A stretch of 64,000 bases of DNA, taken from Roseateles sp. GTDB taxonomy: Bacteria; Pseudomonadota; Gammaproteobacteria; Burkholderiales; Burkholderiaceae_C. The DNA is taken from positions 22,227 through 86,226 of the forward strand of contig JAEUPJ010000061.1 of assembly GCA_016790285.1 (NCBI GenBank), written 5' to 3'. The notes beneath the pieces are model-generated. The model was not told the origin of the DNA and did not search any database. It saw nothing but the letters and a program-made list of their open reading frames with translations. Made by a program: the position numbers and the translations under genes. This document shows positions 54,210 through 64,000 of this stretch, piece by piece. Each line of letters starts with the position of its first letter. Within the stretch, counting starts at the first letter, position 1.

Positions 54210-55122
54210 GCTCGCCCGCCTGCAACTGGCGGGCCGCCACACGCTGCGCGGCCTGCACCTGCGCCGGGGTGAGGCCCAGGTCGCGCCCGGCCCGGCTGTC
54301 GGGCCCGAGGCCCTGCGGGTCGCGCCCCGTGAGGCGGCCGAAGATCACCAGCGCCTCCAGGTAACTGCCCCAGGGGCCGAAGTGATAGCTGTCCGGGCCC
54401 CAGAGGTTGACCTTGCCGGCGTCGATGCCGTCGAAGGGGTCGCGGTCGGCCACGCCCTCCTGCACGGCGCGCAGGGCCGCGTCGCCCACCGGCAGCACGC
54501 CCGCCACGCAGGCGGCGCGCTCGGCCGCCTGGGCGTAGGCCGCGCGCAGGTCGGCCTGCATGGCCTCCAGCGTCTGGCCACTCCAGCGGCCGCCGGGCGT
54601 GCGGTAGACCTGGTCGGCGCGAGCCCAGGTCTGCAGCAGGTAGACGCGCGCCGCGGGGTTCACGGCATGCACGGCTGCCTCCAGCTGGCCGGCGGCGGCA
54701 ACGAAAGCCGCGGCATCGCCGGGCTTGCGCGGGTTGAGCGTGCTGTATTCCTGCAGCACGACCGCGTCCCAGGGGCGGGCGGTGATGAGGCTGCGTTTCT
54801 CGTCGAGGTGAAAGCGCAGGGTCTGCCCGCTCATGAGTTCGCTGGCCACCGACACCTGCAGCCCGGCTTCGTCGGCCAGTTGCTTGAACACACCCGGCAC
54901 GCCGCCGTAGCCGGTGCCGTTGAGGTCGGTCACGGCGGCGGCGTTGTAGTGCAGCACCGGCGGCGCATGGCCATGCAGGAAGCTGTTGCCGACGAACAGG
55001 ATGCGCTGCGGCGTGCCGGCCGCGGGCGGCGGCTGCAGGCTGCGGTCGCAGGCAGCGGGAGCAGCCGAAGAGGCCATGGCCGGCAAGGCCAGCAGCAGGA
55101 AGGCGAGACGGTGGGCAATCAT
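54169..55122 (-). CDS. SGNH/GDSL-like hydrolase, exported
   Basis: A 317-residue protein with a signal peptide (MIAHRLAFLLLALPAMASSA), nucleophile Ser in ILFVGNSFLHG, an Asn/Gly block, and near the C-terminus the DSYHFGPWGSYLEAL segment with a possible catalytic Asp-x-x-His. The layout is that of SGNH hydrolases, which de-esterify acylated sugars or lipids. The ATG at 55122 gives a clean signal peptide. Convergent overlap of 41 bp with the MFS gene. Confidence 0.78.
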   Translation of the reverse strand: MIAHRLAFLLLALPAMASSAAPAACDRSLQPPPAAGTPQRILFVGNSFLHGHAPPVLHYNAAAVTDLNGTGYGGVPGVFKQLADEAGLQVSVASELMSGQTLRFHLDEKRSLITARPWDAVVLQEYSTLNPRKPGDAAAFVAAAGQLEAAVHAVNPAARVYLLQTWARADQVYRTPGGRWSGQTLEAMQADLRAAYAQAAERAACVAGVLPVGDAALRAVQEGVADRDPFDGIDAGKVNLWGPDSYHFGPWGSYLEALVIFGRLTGRDPQGLGPDSRAGRDLGLTPAQVQAAQRVAARQLQAGELKPAASPAVPTRP

Positions 55123-55269
55123 GCGGTCAGTATGGCGACCTGACGGCGCCCCCACCATTCATGGCGCTGACGAGACGCTTCGGTCGCCCCCACTGCGGTT
55201 CGGTGGCATTGCCGGCGCAGGATGACCCCCGCTACCTAGAGTCCGCGGCTTCTTTGCCGGAGACACCCC

Positions 55270-55647
55270 ATGCTCGATGACATCCGCCACTTCCTCCAGC
55301 AGTACTTCGATGTGCTGCAAAACCAGGACCTGCAACGCTTCGACCAGGTATTTCACCCGGCCTGCGTACTCTATTCCCAGCAGGACGACGTCACGGTCGT
55401 ACGCCCTTTGGCCGAATACCGCCGCATGGTCGAGGCTCGCAAGTCACCTCAGGAAGGCGGGTACGGTCGCCAGGACGAGATCCTCATGCTGGACGTCCTG
55501 GCGCCAGACATGGTGCTGGCCAAGGTGCGGCTGCAGCTCTTCGACAACGTCATGGTCGATCACCTCAACCTGATGCGTGTCGACGGCCGGTGGCGCATCA
55601 TGGCCAAGCATTTCTACCGGGCTGGCAGCGTCGCGCGCAACGCCTGA
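55270..55647 (+). CDS. NTF2-like (SnoaL/lumazine-binding) protein
   Basis: A 125-residue cone-shaped NTF2-fold protein: MLDDIRHFLQQYFDVLQNQDLQRF, FHPACVLYSQ, VRPLAEYRRMVEAR and a C-terminal DHLNLMRVDGRWRIMAKHFY. Proteins of this type bind small ligands or act as hydratases. No catalytic pair is certain here. The ATG at 55270 has GGAGA upstream. Function unknown. Confidence 0.82.
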   Translation: MLDDIRHFLQQYFDVLQNQDLQRFDQVFHPACVLYSQQDDVTVVRPLAEYRRMVEARKSPQEGGYGRQDEILMLDVLAPDMVLAKVRLQLFDNVMVDHLNLMRVDGRWRIMAKHFYRAGSVARNA

Positions 55648-55650
55648 CCG

Positions 55651-55680
55651 CGGCACAGCCGCTTGCCGCAAGCCGTGCCG
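55651..55680. terminator. Possible bidirectional hairpin between convergent genes
   Basis: CGGCAC (55651-55656) pairs with GTGCCG (55675-55680), with an inner stem GCTTG/CAAGC (55661-55665, 55669-55673) and a 3-nt loop. It lies just after the NTF2-like stop and before the hemerythrin stop. There is no T-tract, so the call is tentative. Confidence 0.35.
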
Positions 55681-55718
55681 ACAGGGCAGGCGTCATGCCC
55701 GCCCGGCCGGCAGCTTCA

Positions 55719-56234
55719 TCAGGCTTCTTCGGTCACGCCCAGTTCGGCGAGCAGGTCTTCCTTGCGGCTGGCGAGTTCCTCGCCCAGCGCGGCGAGGTCG
55801 AGGTCGGCCTTCTTCACCTTGGGGAACATCTCGCCCTCCTCTTCCTTCACGTGGTGGTCGATGTACTCGCCCAGCACCTTGACCTTGGCGTCGAAGTGGT
55901 CGTCCTCGGCGGGCGAGGAGGACCTGATCTGCGCGATGAGTTCCTTGGCACTCGCATGCTCGACGTCGGCCTCGTCGACGAGGTCGGCGTCCTCGCCCAG
56001 CGCGTCACGCGCAGCGGGGTAGAACAGCTCCTCCTCCACCGTCGCGTGCACGGTGAGCTTCATGCAGATCTGCTGCGCGATGTCGAGCTTCTCCTCGTCG
56101 TCGGCCTCGGCCTTCACGAGCTTCTCGTAGTCCTTGAACAGGGCCTTCACTTCCTTGTGGTCCTGCGTGAGCAGCTGGATGGCGTCGGCGGGGGCGCTCT
56201 TGCGGGCGGTGGTGGTCTTCTTGGTGGCGGTCAT
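55719..56234 (-). CDS. Hemerythrin HHE-domain protein
   Basis: A 171-residue four-helix protein. Iron-ligand positions are visible in TQDHKEVKALF, TVHATVEEELFYPA, VEHASAKELI and YIDHHVKEEEGEMFP. A short Lys/Thr/Ala-rich tail precedes the domain. It could bind oxygen or nitric oxide, or protect iron under stress. It is followed, in the direction of transcription, by the NTF2-like gene in the opposite orientation, and lies 107 bp downstream of the catalase gene, so the two may share stress control. Confidence 0.87.
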   Translation of the reverse strand: MTATKKTTTARKSAPADAIQLLTQDHKEVKALFKDYEKLVKAEADDEEKLDIAQQICMKLTVHATVEEELFYPAARDALGEDADLVDEADVEHASAKELIAQIRSSSPAEDDHFDAKVKVLGEYIDHHVKEEEGEMFPKVKKADLDLAALGEELASRKEDLLAELGVTEEA

Positions 56235-56341
56235 GGGGCGTACTCCGGGTGGCTAGAGGGGGGGCAACGGCCGGCCTGAAGAAGCTCGGGCACGGGGCCT
56301 GTCTTCCTGGCAATCGCCGTGCCCCGGGTGTCGATGACGGG

Positions 56342-58744
<2,403 letters not shown>

Positions 58745-58826
58745 GGGGGCCTCCTGGTCGACTGAATCTCCAGGGAGCGGCAATCGGGGTGCCCGGCCGG
58801 CGCTCTACAGTGGCGCTCCCGCCCTC

Positions 58827-60173
58827 TTGCCGGAGCCCGCCATCGACACCCCGCCCCGCCCTGTCAGCTTCCGCGAGGCGCTGCGCTTCTGGCTGCAACT
58901 CGGCTTCATCAGCTTCGGCGGGCCGGCGGGTCAGATCGCGCTCATGCACACCGAGCTGGTGGAGCGCCGCCGCTGGATCAGCGAGCAGCGCTTCCTGCAC
59001 GCGCTGAACTACTGCATGGTGCTGCCCGGGCCCGAGGCCCAGCAGCTGGCCACCTACATCGGCTGGCTGATGCACCGCACCTGGGGCGGCCTGGCCGCGG
59101 GCGCGCTGTTCGTGCTGCCGTCGCTGGCCGTGCTCATCGCGCTGTCATGGGTCTACCTCGCCTTCGGCCAGCTGGCGGCCGTGGCGGGCGTGTTCTACGG
59201 GCTCAAGCCGGCCGTGACGGCGCTCGTCGTGCATGCCGCCCACCGCATCGGCACGCGAGCGCTCAGGAACCGCTGGCTGTGGGGCATCGCGGCGGCGGCC
59301 TTTGCCGGCATTGCGCTGGCGGGCCTGCCCTTCCCGGTGATCGTGCTGGCCGCAGCCCTCGTGGGTCATCTCGGCGGGCGCTGGGCGCCGGGTGTGTTTG
59401 CACCGGGCGGCGGGCATGGCGCGGCGCAGGCACGCCGCGGGCCGGCCCTCATCGACGACGACACGCCGACGCCCGCCCATGCCCGCTTCAGCCGCCGCGG
59501 GCTGCTGCGCGTGCTGGCCGCAGGCCTGGCCCTGTGGGCGGGCGCGATGGGCCTGCTGGTGCTGGCCAGCGGCTGGCAGGGCACCCTCACCCAGATGGGC
59601 GCCTTCTTCACGAAGGCCGCGCTGCTCACCTTCGGCGGCGCGTACGCGGTGCTGCCTTACGTCTACCAGGGCGCCGTGGAACACCACCAGTGGCTCAGCG
59701 GCCCGCAGATGATCGACGGCCTGGCGCTGGGCGAGACGACACCGGGCCCGCTGATCATGGTGGTGGCCTTCGTCGGCTTCGTGGGCGGCTGGACGAAGGC
59801 CCTCTTCGGCCCGGACGCCCTCTTCCTGGCCGGCGCGACGGCCGCCTGCGTCGTCACCTTCTTCACCTTCCTGCCGTCCTTCGTCTTCATCCTGGCGGGC
59901 GGGCCCTTCATCGAGTCCACGCACGGCAAGCTGCAGTTCACGGCCCCGCTCACCGCCATCACCGCGGCCGTGGTGGGCGTGATCCTGAGCCTCGCGCTGT
60001 TCTTCGCCGTGCACGTGCTGTGGCCGAAAGGCTGGCCCGGGCCCTTCGACGCCACCGCCGCGCTGATGGCGCTGGGCGCTGGCGTGGCGCTCTTCAGGTT
60101 CAAGCTGGGCGTGATGCCCCTGCTCGCGGCGTGCGGGCTGCTCGGCCTGGTGCTGACGCTGCTTCAGCACTGA
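58827..60173 (+). CDS. chrA: Chromate transporter (ChrA, two-domain)
   Basis: About 448 residues with two CHR domains, the first with FISFGGPAGQIALMH near residue 28 and the second with LTFGGAYAVLPYVYQ near residue 270; both have GPxxxxA-type partners (VLPGPEAQQLATYIGW, TTPGPLIMVVAFVGFVGG). It exports chromate by a proton or sulfate antiport, or may transport other oxyanions. No ATG or GTG lies near the N-terminus: TTG at 58827 is the best standard start. An ATC at 58842 with GGAG 6 nt upstream is an odd alternative. It is divergent from katE across an 82-bp gap. Confidence 0.85.
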   Translation: MPEPAIDTPPRPVSFREALRFWLQLGFISFGGPAGQIALMHTELVERRRWISEQRFLHALNYCMVLPGPEAQQLATYIGWLMHRTWGGLAAGALFVLPSLAVLIALSWVYLAFGQLAAVAGVFYGLKPAVTALVVHAAHRIGTRALRNRWLWGIAAAAFAGIALAGLPFPVIVLAAALVGHLGGRWAPGVFAPGGGHGAAQARRGPALIDDDTPTPAHARFSRRGLLRVLAAGLALWAGAMGLLVLASGWQGTLTQMGAFFTKAALLTFGGAYAVLPYVYQGAVEHHQWLSGPQMIDGLALGETTPGPLIMVVAFVGFVGGWTKALFGPDALFLAGATAACVVTFFTFLPSFVFILAGGPFIESTHGKLQFTAPLTAITAAVVGVILSLALFFAVHVLWPKGWPGPFDATAALMALGAGVALFRFKLGVMPLLAACGLLGLVLTLLQH

Positions 60174-60199
60174 CCGACTGCCGGCGAGCTATGCCTTTT

Positions 60200-60235
60200 C
60201 TGCGCGCTGCCATCGCGCATCCGGATAGCGCGCAG
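60200..60235 (+). terminator. Candidate terminator hairpin after chrA
   Basis: CTGCGCGCT (60200-60208) and AGCGCGCAG (60227-60235) form a perfect 9-bp stem with an 18-nt loop, about 27 bp past the chrA stop. There is no T-run after it, so a rho-dependent or mRNA-protecting role is as likely. Confidence 0.35.
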
Positions 60236-60324
60236 CCGCTTCGCAACGCCTTCCGAAAACGCGATAGCTGAAGACCGAGAAGTCATATCTGGCGCATGTA
60301 ACCGCTCCGTACCATCGTTTTCAG

Positions 60325-60343
60325 ACGGCCCCGAGAGGGCCGT
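60325..60343 (+). promoter_or_regulatory. Leader hairpin before the TonB-dependent receptor
   Basis: ACGGCCC (60325-60331) and GGGCCGT (60337-60343) make a perfect 7-bp stem with loop CGAGA, 29 bp before the receptor ATG. There is no U-tract. It may be a small terminator of upstream transcripts or a 5' UTR structure. Confidence 0.4.
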
Positions 60344-60371
60344 TGTCACTTAGAAAACGCCCGGAGACCCC

Positions 60372-63044
60372 ATGCCCCACATCCCTCGCATCCCTCGCAT
60401 CCCCCGCATCCCCTTCTCCCCGACCCGCCTGTGCCTGCTGCTGCAAGCCCTCGTGCTGCTGCCCGCCGCGGCGCAGACCACGGCTCCCACCGCGGGTGAG
60501 AGCGACGCCAAGACGCTGGACACCGTCGTCGTCAGCGGCATCCGCGCCTCGGTGCGCAAGGCGCTGGACACCAAGGAAGCGTCCAACAGCATGATCGAGG
60601 TGATCGCCTCGGAAGACATCGGCAAGCTGCCCGACACCACCATCGCCGAGTCGCTCGCGCGGCTGCCGGGCCTGTCCGCGGGCATCGACCGCGGCAATGC
60701 GAGCCAGATCGTCGCGCGGGGCCTGGGCCCCCGCTTCGTGGGCGCCACGCTCAACGGCCGCGAGTTCGCGTCCTCGGAGCCCGACCGTGCGGTGCGCTTC
60801 GAGATGTTCCCCGCCGAGTCGGTCTCGGGGGCCACCGTCTACAAGACGCAGTCGGCCGAGATCGTCGAGGGCGGCATCGCCACCACCATCGACCTGCAGA
60901 CGGTCAAGCCGCTGGACTGGCGCGAGCGCACCCTCTCGCTCAAGGCCGACGCGCTGTACTACCAGCTCGGCCGCAGCATCCAGGGCGCCAAGACCTTCGC
61001 CCCGCGTGTGGGCGGCATCTACGTCGACCAGTTCGCCGACCGCAAGCTGGGCGTGGCCCTGGCCTTCAGCTACTACGACCAGCCCTCGCTCGAGGACCGC
61101 GTCGACAACTGGGGCTTCAACGACACGCATTCGGCCGACGTGACCGGCGACGGCAAGGTCGACAAGACGCCCTGGGGCTTCCAGAACAGCGTGAAGAAGG
61201 GCACCGACAAGCGCTCCAGCCTGCTCGGCAAGGTCGAGTACAAGCCCAGCGGCGACATCGCCCTCACGGCTGACGTGTACGCCGCCCGCTCCAACATCCT
61301 GGAGCCGCAGCTCGTGCACGTGCAGGGCAACCTCGGCAACTGGGACGGCTGGCAGAGCGGTTCCTACAGCAAGGTCACGACCGACAGCGGCTACGTGACC
61401 GGCGCCACCGTCTCCGGCGTGAACATGGACAACCTGAACGCGCGCTGGAAGCAGGACATGCGCAACTTCGCCGCCGGCCTGAACGGCAAGTTCAAGCTCG
61501 ACGCCTGGCAGCTGGACGCCGACCTCGCCCGCTCCACCGCCAGCCGCGACACGATGTGGACGGCCGTGCAGATGAGCATGCTGCAGCCCGGCGCCGTGAA
61601 CTGGAGCTTCCCGCGCGACGGCTGGATGACCTACGGCTTCAGCGCCGACACCGGCAACCCGGCCAACTTCTCCACCAACGTCTTCGAGCAGTGGGGCCCG
61701 AGCTACGCGGGCCGCCTGCACGACGCGCTGAACTCCCAGCAGCTCAACGCCAGCCGCGCCGTGGCCTGGGGTGACGTGAACAAGCTCAAGTTCGGCCTGC
61801 GCACCACGCAGCGCGAGAAGTCCTACAGCCAGGTGTCCTGGAACTACCCCAGCGCGGCCACCGTCCCGACCAGCGCCTTCCAGCGCGTGACGGTGGACGG
61901 CCGGCCCGATTTCATCGAGTTCGCCGAGGGCTTCGACAGCGCCGTGCCGAAGTACTTCGGCGCCGCAGCGCTGAGCGCCGACGGCCGCAGCCCGACGGCC
62001 AACGACCTCGTGCAGAACAACTGGCGCGCCAAGGAAAGCAGCGCCGCCGCCTTCGTGCAGGCCGACCTCAACGGCAGCACCTTCGGCGGCCTGAACTACC
62101 GCGGCAACGCCGGCCTGCGCGCCGTGCACACGCGCCAGACCGGCTACGGCATGGAGCAGCTCAACGGCGGCACGCCCACGCCTGTCTCCGACGGCACGCG
62201 CTACACGCGCTGGCTGCCCAGCCTCAACCTCATCCTGAGCCTGGACGCCGAAGACGTGAACCAGCTGCGCTTCGGCGTCTCGCGGGCGCTGTCGCGCGCG
62301 CCGCTGGACGTGATGAACGCCGCCCACACGGTCAACATCGACCCCAACGGCGTGAACCCCACGACCGTCTCCGGTGGCAACCCGCGCCTGAAGCCCATGA
62401 TGGCCAACCAGGTCGACCTGACCTTCCAGCGCTACTTCGACAAGGACAGCCTCGTCTCCGTGGGCCTGTTCTACAAGCAGGTCAGCGACTACATCGGCAT
62501 GGCCTCGGTCGCCGGCACCTTCAATGGCAAGGCCGCCTACTACACCCAGCAGGTCAACCGCGAGGGCGGCAACGTCAAGGGCGTGGAGCTCGTCTACCAG
62601 CAGGCCTTCACGCAGCTGCCCGCGCCGTGGAACAGCCTGGGCCTGATGGTCAACTACACCTACACCGACAGCAACATCCGCGAGAACGGCGACCGCAGCG
62701 GCGCGAGCTTCACGCCCATCGCCACCAACGGCCTGATGAAGAGCAACGGCGGGCTCACGCTCTGGTACGCGCGCAACGGCTTCGAGGCGCGCCTGGCGGC
62801 CAACCACCACTCCGCCTACAACCGCGCCCCGACGTGGGACTCCACCGCCTTCCAGCTCAACGGCGCGGAGACCTGGGTGTCGGCCAACGTGTCACAACAG
62901 CTCACCCCGCAGCTGCAACTGCGCCTGGGCGTGGAGAACGCGACCAACCAGCGCGTGACCTACACCGACCCCGTCAACCCCTGGCACCAGACCAACTTCC
63001 AGTTCGGCCGGCGCTTCAACGTGGGGCTGACCTACAAGCTCTGA
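60372..63044 (+). CDS. TonB-dependent outer-membrane receptor (TIGR01782-like, Xanthomonas/Caulobacter type)
   Basis: An 890-residue receptor. The signal peptide ends around LPAAAQ. The TonB box region and plug begin at LDTVVVSGIRASVRKAL (about residue 50) and continue with IGKLPDTTIAESLARLPGL. A 22-strand beta barrel follows and ends in the aromatic terminus FNVGLTYKL. The signature places it with receptors that often take up oligosaccharides or other complex compounds, commonly under LacI-type control. The ligand is unknown. GGAG lies about 6 nt before the ATG at 60372. A 9-bp tandem repeat sits in the signal peptide. Confidence 0.93.
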   Translation: MPHIPRIPRIPRIPFSPTRLCLLLQALVLLPAAAQTTAPTAGESDAKTLDTVVVSGIRASVRKALDTKEASNSMIEVIASEDIGKLPDTTIAESLARLPGLSAGIDRGNASQIVARGLGPRFVGATLNGREFASSEPDRAVRFEMFPAESVSGATVYKTQSAEIVEGGIATTIDLQTVKPLDWRERTLSLKADALYYQLGRSIQGAKTFAPRVGGIYVDQFADRKLGVALAFSYYDQPSLEDRVDNWGFNDTHSADVTGDGKVDKTPWGFQNSVKKGTDKRSSLLGKVEYKPSGDIALTADVYAARSNILEPQLVHVQGNLGNWDGWQSGSYSKVTTDSGYVTGATVSGVNMDNLNARWKQDMRNFAAGLNGKFKLDAWQLDADLARSTASRDTMWTAVQMSMLQPGAVNWSFPRDGWMTYGFSADTGNPANFSTNVFEQWGPSYAGRLHDALNSQQLNASRAVAWGDVNKLKFGLRTTQREKSYSQVSWNYPSAATVPTSAFQRVTVDGRPDFIEFAEGFDSAVPKYFGAAALSADGRSPTANDLVQNNWRAKESSAAAFVQADLNGSTFGGLNYRGNAGLRAVHTRQTGYGMEQLNGGTPTPVSDGTRYTRWLPSLNLILSLDAEDVNQLRFGVSRALSRAPLDVMNAAHTVNIDPNGVNPTTVSGGNPRLKPMMANQVDLTFQRYFDKDSLVSVGLFYKQVSDYIGMASVAGTFNGKAAYYTQQVNREGGNVKGVELVYQQAFTQLPAPWNSLGLMVNYTYTDSNIRENGDRSGASFTPIATNGLMKSNGGLTLWYARNGFEARLAANHHSAYNRAPTWDSTAFQLNGAETWVSANVSQQLTPQLQLRLGVENATNQRVTYTDPVNPWHQTNFQFGRRFNVGLTYKL
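60381..60413 (+). repeat. 9-bp tandem repeat in the receptor signal peptide
   Basis: ATCCCTCGC is repeated at 60381-60389 and 60390-60398, then once as ATCCCCCGC (60399-60407), then as a partial ATCCCC. It encodes IPR-IPR-IPR-IP near the N-terminus. The unit is a multiple of three, so changes in copy number would keep the frame. Confidence 0.75.
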
Positions 63045-63114
63045 CCCGGTGACGCCCGGGGGCGGGCCCGTTAGCATGGGCCCGGCACCACCGCCCAGCT
63101 CCGCGCCGGCCCCC

Positions 63115-63258
63115 ATGAAACACGCGCTCTTCACCGCTGCCCTCCTCGCCTGCGCCCTGGTCTGCTACGGGCTCGGGCTGGAGCGCGGCGGCCTGGCGTT
63201 GCTGGGCCTGGGGGCGGTGTGCGAGCTGTGGTTCTGGGTGCGGGTGGTGCGCCGCTAG
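63115..63258 (+). CDS. Small two-helix membrane protein
   Basis: 47 residues (starting MKHALFTAALLACALVCYGLG) with two hydrophobic segments and a basic end (ELWFWVRVVRR). Short proteins with this ELWFWVR ending are common in Burkholderiales, to my knowledge, but no function is known. The ATG at 63115 is preceded by a GC-rich stretch with a weak ribosome-binding site. A longer reading from 63049 adds only Gly/Pro-rich residues. Confidence 0.6.
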   Translation: MKHALFTAALLACALVCYGLGLERGGLALLGLGAVCELWFWVRVVRR

Positions 63259-63336
63259 GCGGGCGCAGCCCCAGCGCACTTGCCACGGTCGCCCGCCAGG
63301 CATACCGTACGTGGGCCACCTCCCAGGATCCCACCC

Positions 63337-63612
63337 ATGCCCGACTACCTCGACACCTACGTCGACGAAGCGCACCTGCAGACCTACCAGGGCGCCGACT
63401 TCGACGAGGTCTGCCTCGCGGGCCCGGACGGCTCGCTCGGCGAACGGGTCTGGCGCTGGACGCGCCGCCAGGATGACTTCTCCAAGGCCAGCTGGCTCCG
63501 CCTCATCGTGGCCGTCGACGACGCCCACTCACCCGCCGCGGTGACTCGCGTGCGGGACGTGCTGCAGCCGACGCCGCCGGCAAGCCCAGGGCGGCCGGTC
63601 TGGCGGCATTGA
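63337..63612 (+). CDS. Hypothetical small protein
   Basis: 91 residues beginning MPDYLDTYVDEAHLQTYQG, acidic at first, then basic with WRWTRRQDDFSKASWLRLI. I do not recognise a family. There is no signal peptide or membrane segment. It begins 78 bp after the small membrane-protein gene, and no clear terminator follows it for nearly 300 bp. A real but uncharacterised gene is plausible because codon use has the local GC pattern; it could also be spurious. Confidence 0.45.
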   Translation: MPDYLDTYVDEAHLQTYQGADFDEVCLAGPDGSLGERVWRWTRRQDDFSKASWLRLIVAVDDAHSPAAVTRVRDVLQPTPPASPGRPVWRH

Positions 63613-64000
63613 GCATGGAGGTCGGGGCGCGGTGGGCCCGATGCAGGGAATCGACGTCGATCCACTTCGTCGCATCGCGCATGACCGCATCTTGCGACCA
63701 CGCATCAACTTCGAGAGTGCGCGGGCTTCCTATCGGTGCTCAACGCAGCCATCCAGGGGAGCGACGCGGCCCCCATCACTTCCGAAGCACCCGCCAGACA
63801 GGGCTTGACCTGAGCAGATGCGCGGTCAGCGCCCGCCGACGCGCCACGATCATCTCGAAACTACAAGGGCTTCCCCGTCCGTCAAGCAAAACGAATCCCT
63901 GATGGCCCGCTTTGCGGGCCATTTCTTCATCTGCATTCCCTTCAAGACCTTCAACCGTGGCCTCGGCGGGCGCTGGCGAGAACAACAAGGTGCGGACTGG
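63613..64000. other. About 390 bp with no supported gene
   Basis: Short open frames on both strands here (for example 63641-63808 plus and 63776-63988 minus) have no recognisable domain or ribosome-binding site. GC content is visibly lower than in the neighbouring genes, especially 63700-63960. The only clear element is the terminator at 63902-63927. It could hold an unannotated small RNA or a decayed gene; I cannot decide. Confidence 0.5.
63902..63927 (+). terminator. Strong intrinsic terminator near the right edge
   Basis: ATGGCCCGC (63902-63910), loop TTT and GCGGGCCAT (63914-63922) form a perfect 9-bp stem, followed by TTCTT on the plus strand. This is a good rho-independent terminator for plus-strand transcription, but the nearest plus-strand gene ends about 290 bp upstream. 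Confidence 0.7.

Noticed and set aside
63641-63808. A 55-codon plus-strand frame starting MQGIDVDPLRRIAHDR
   Set aside because: There is no homology I recognise, no clear ribosome-binding site and no signal or domain; too weak to annotate.

Overview
The window is very GC-rich (roughly 70% by eye). Its gene content and order point to a Burkholderiales betaproteobacterium, probably near Roseateles/Mitsuaria/Rubrivivax-type genera. That placement is inferred from gene families, dense ATGA/GTGA stop-start overlaps and a complete betaproteobacterial atp operon; there is no rRNA gene to confirm it. I saw no tRNA, rRNA, CRISPR array, insertion sequence or integrase. The window reads as ordinary chromosome rather than an island.

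1-14.7 kb (minus strand): a tightly coupled aryl polyene (APE) pigment gene cluster. Read from its promoter side it encodes a ketosynthase-like chain-length factor without the active Cys, an acyltransferase, two acyl carrier proteins, a small membrane protein, an AMP-ligase fused to a hotdog dehydratase, a family 2 glycosyltransferase, an LpxL-type acyltransferase, an MIO-type aromatic amino acid ammonia-lyase, a thioesterase, a LolA-like protein, an MMPL exporter, a methyltransferase, a DUF3261 lipoprotein, a ketosynthase, a dehydratase and a ketoreductase cut by the window edge. Almost every junction overlaps, so the whole set should be one transcript. The lyase, ligase and ACPs would supply an aryl starter. 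The KS/CLF, KR and DH enzymes would build the polyene, and the acyltransferases, glycosyltransferase, LolA and MMPL proteins would attach and move it to the outer membrane.

14.8-23.4 kb (minus): an FHA-PP2C-like protein, then the F-type ATP synthase operon atpIBEFHAGDC. A consensus sigma70 promoter lies upstream of atpI. A textbook intrinsic terminator for the atp transcript falls inside the first codons of the FHA gene.

23.5-31.8 kb (minus): a branched-chain amino acid ABC transporter (livK, livH, a livM-livG fusion, livF), followed without a break by GNAT, PhzF-like, AlaX, GNAT and SMP-30 genes. 31.9-36.6 kb: an aminotransferase, a YgeA-type racemase, a DUF2917 protein and an EamA exporter, divergent from a MocR-type regulator with matching operator repeats.

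36.7-45.7 kb: a receiver-domain protein, an ABC-F ATPase, AraC and OsmC proteins, a methyltransferase, dctA, S-formylglutathione hydrolase and the CCA-adding enzyme. 45.7-55.1 kb: a tripartite RND efflux operon with a secreted esterase at its end, a thioredoxin-fold protein plus MFS carrier behind LacI-type palindromes, and an SGNH hydrolase. 55.2-64 kb: an NTF2-like protein, hemerythrin, a large HPII-type catalase, a ChrA transporter, a large TonB-dependent receptor, two small hypotheticals and about 390 bp of apparently non-coding DNA ending in a strong terminator.

I found no wholly new system. The most interesting points are the APE cluster's ammonia-lyase with an unusual Tyr-His selectivity pair, the atp terminator embedded in the FHA gene, the alternative hairpins before dctA, and the double LacI-type operator at the thioredoxin/MFS pair.
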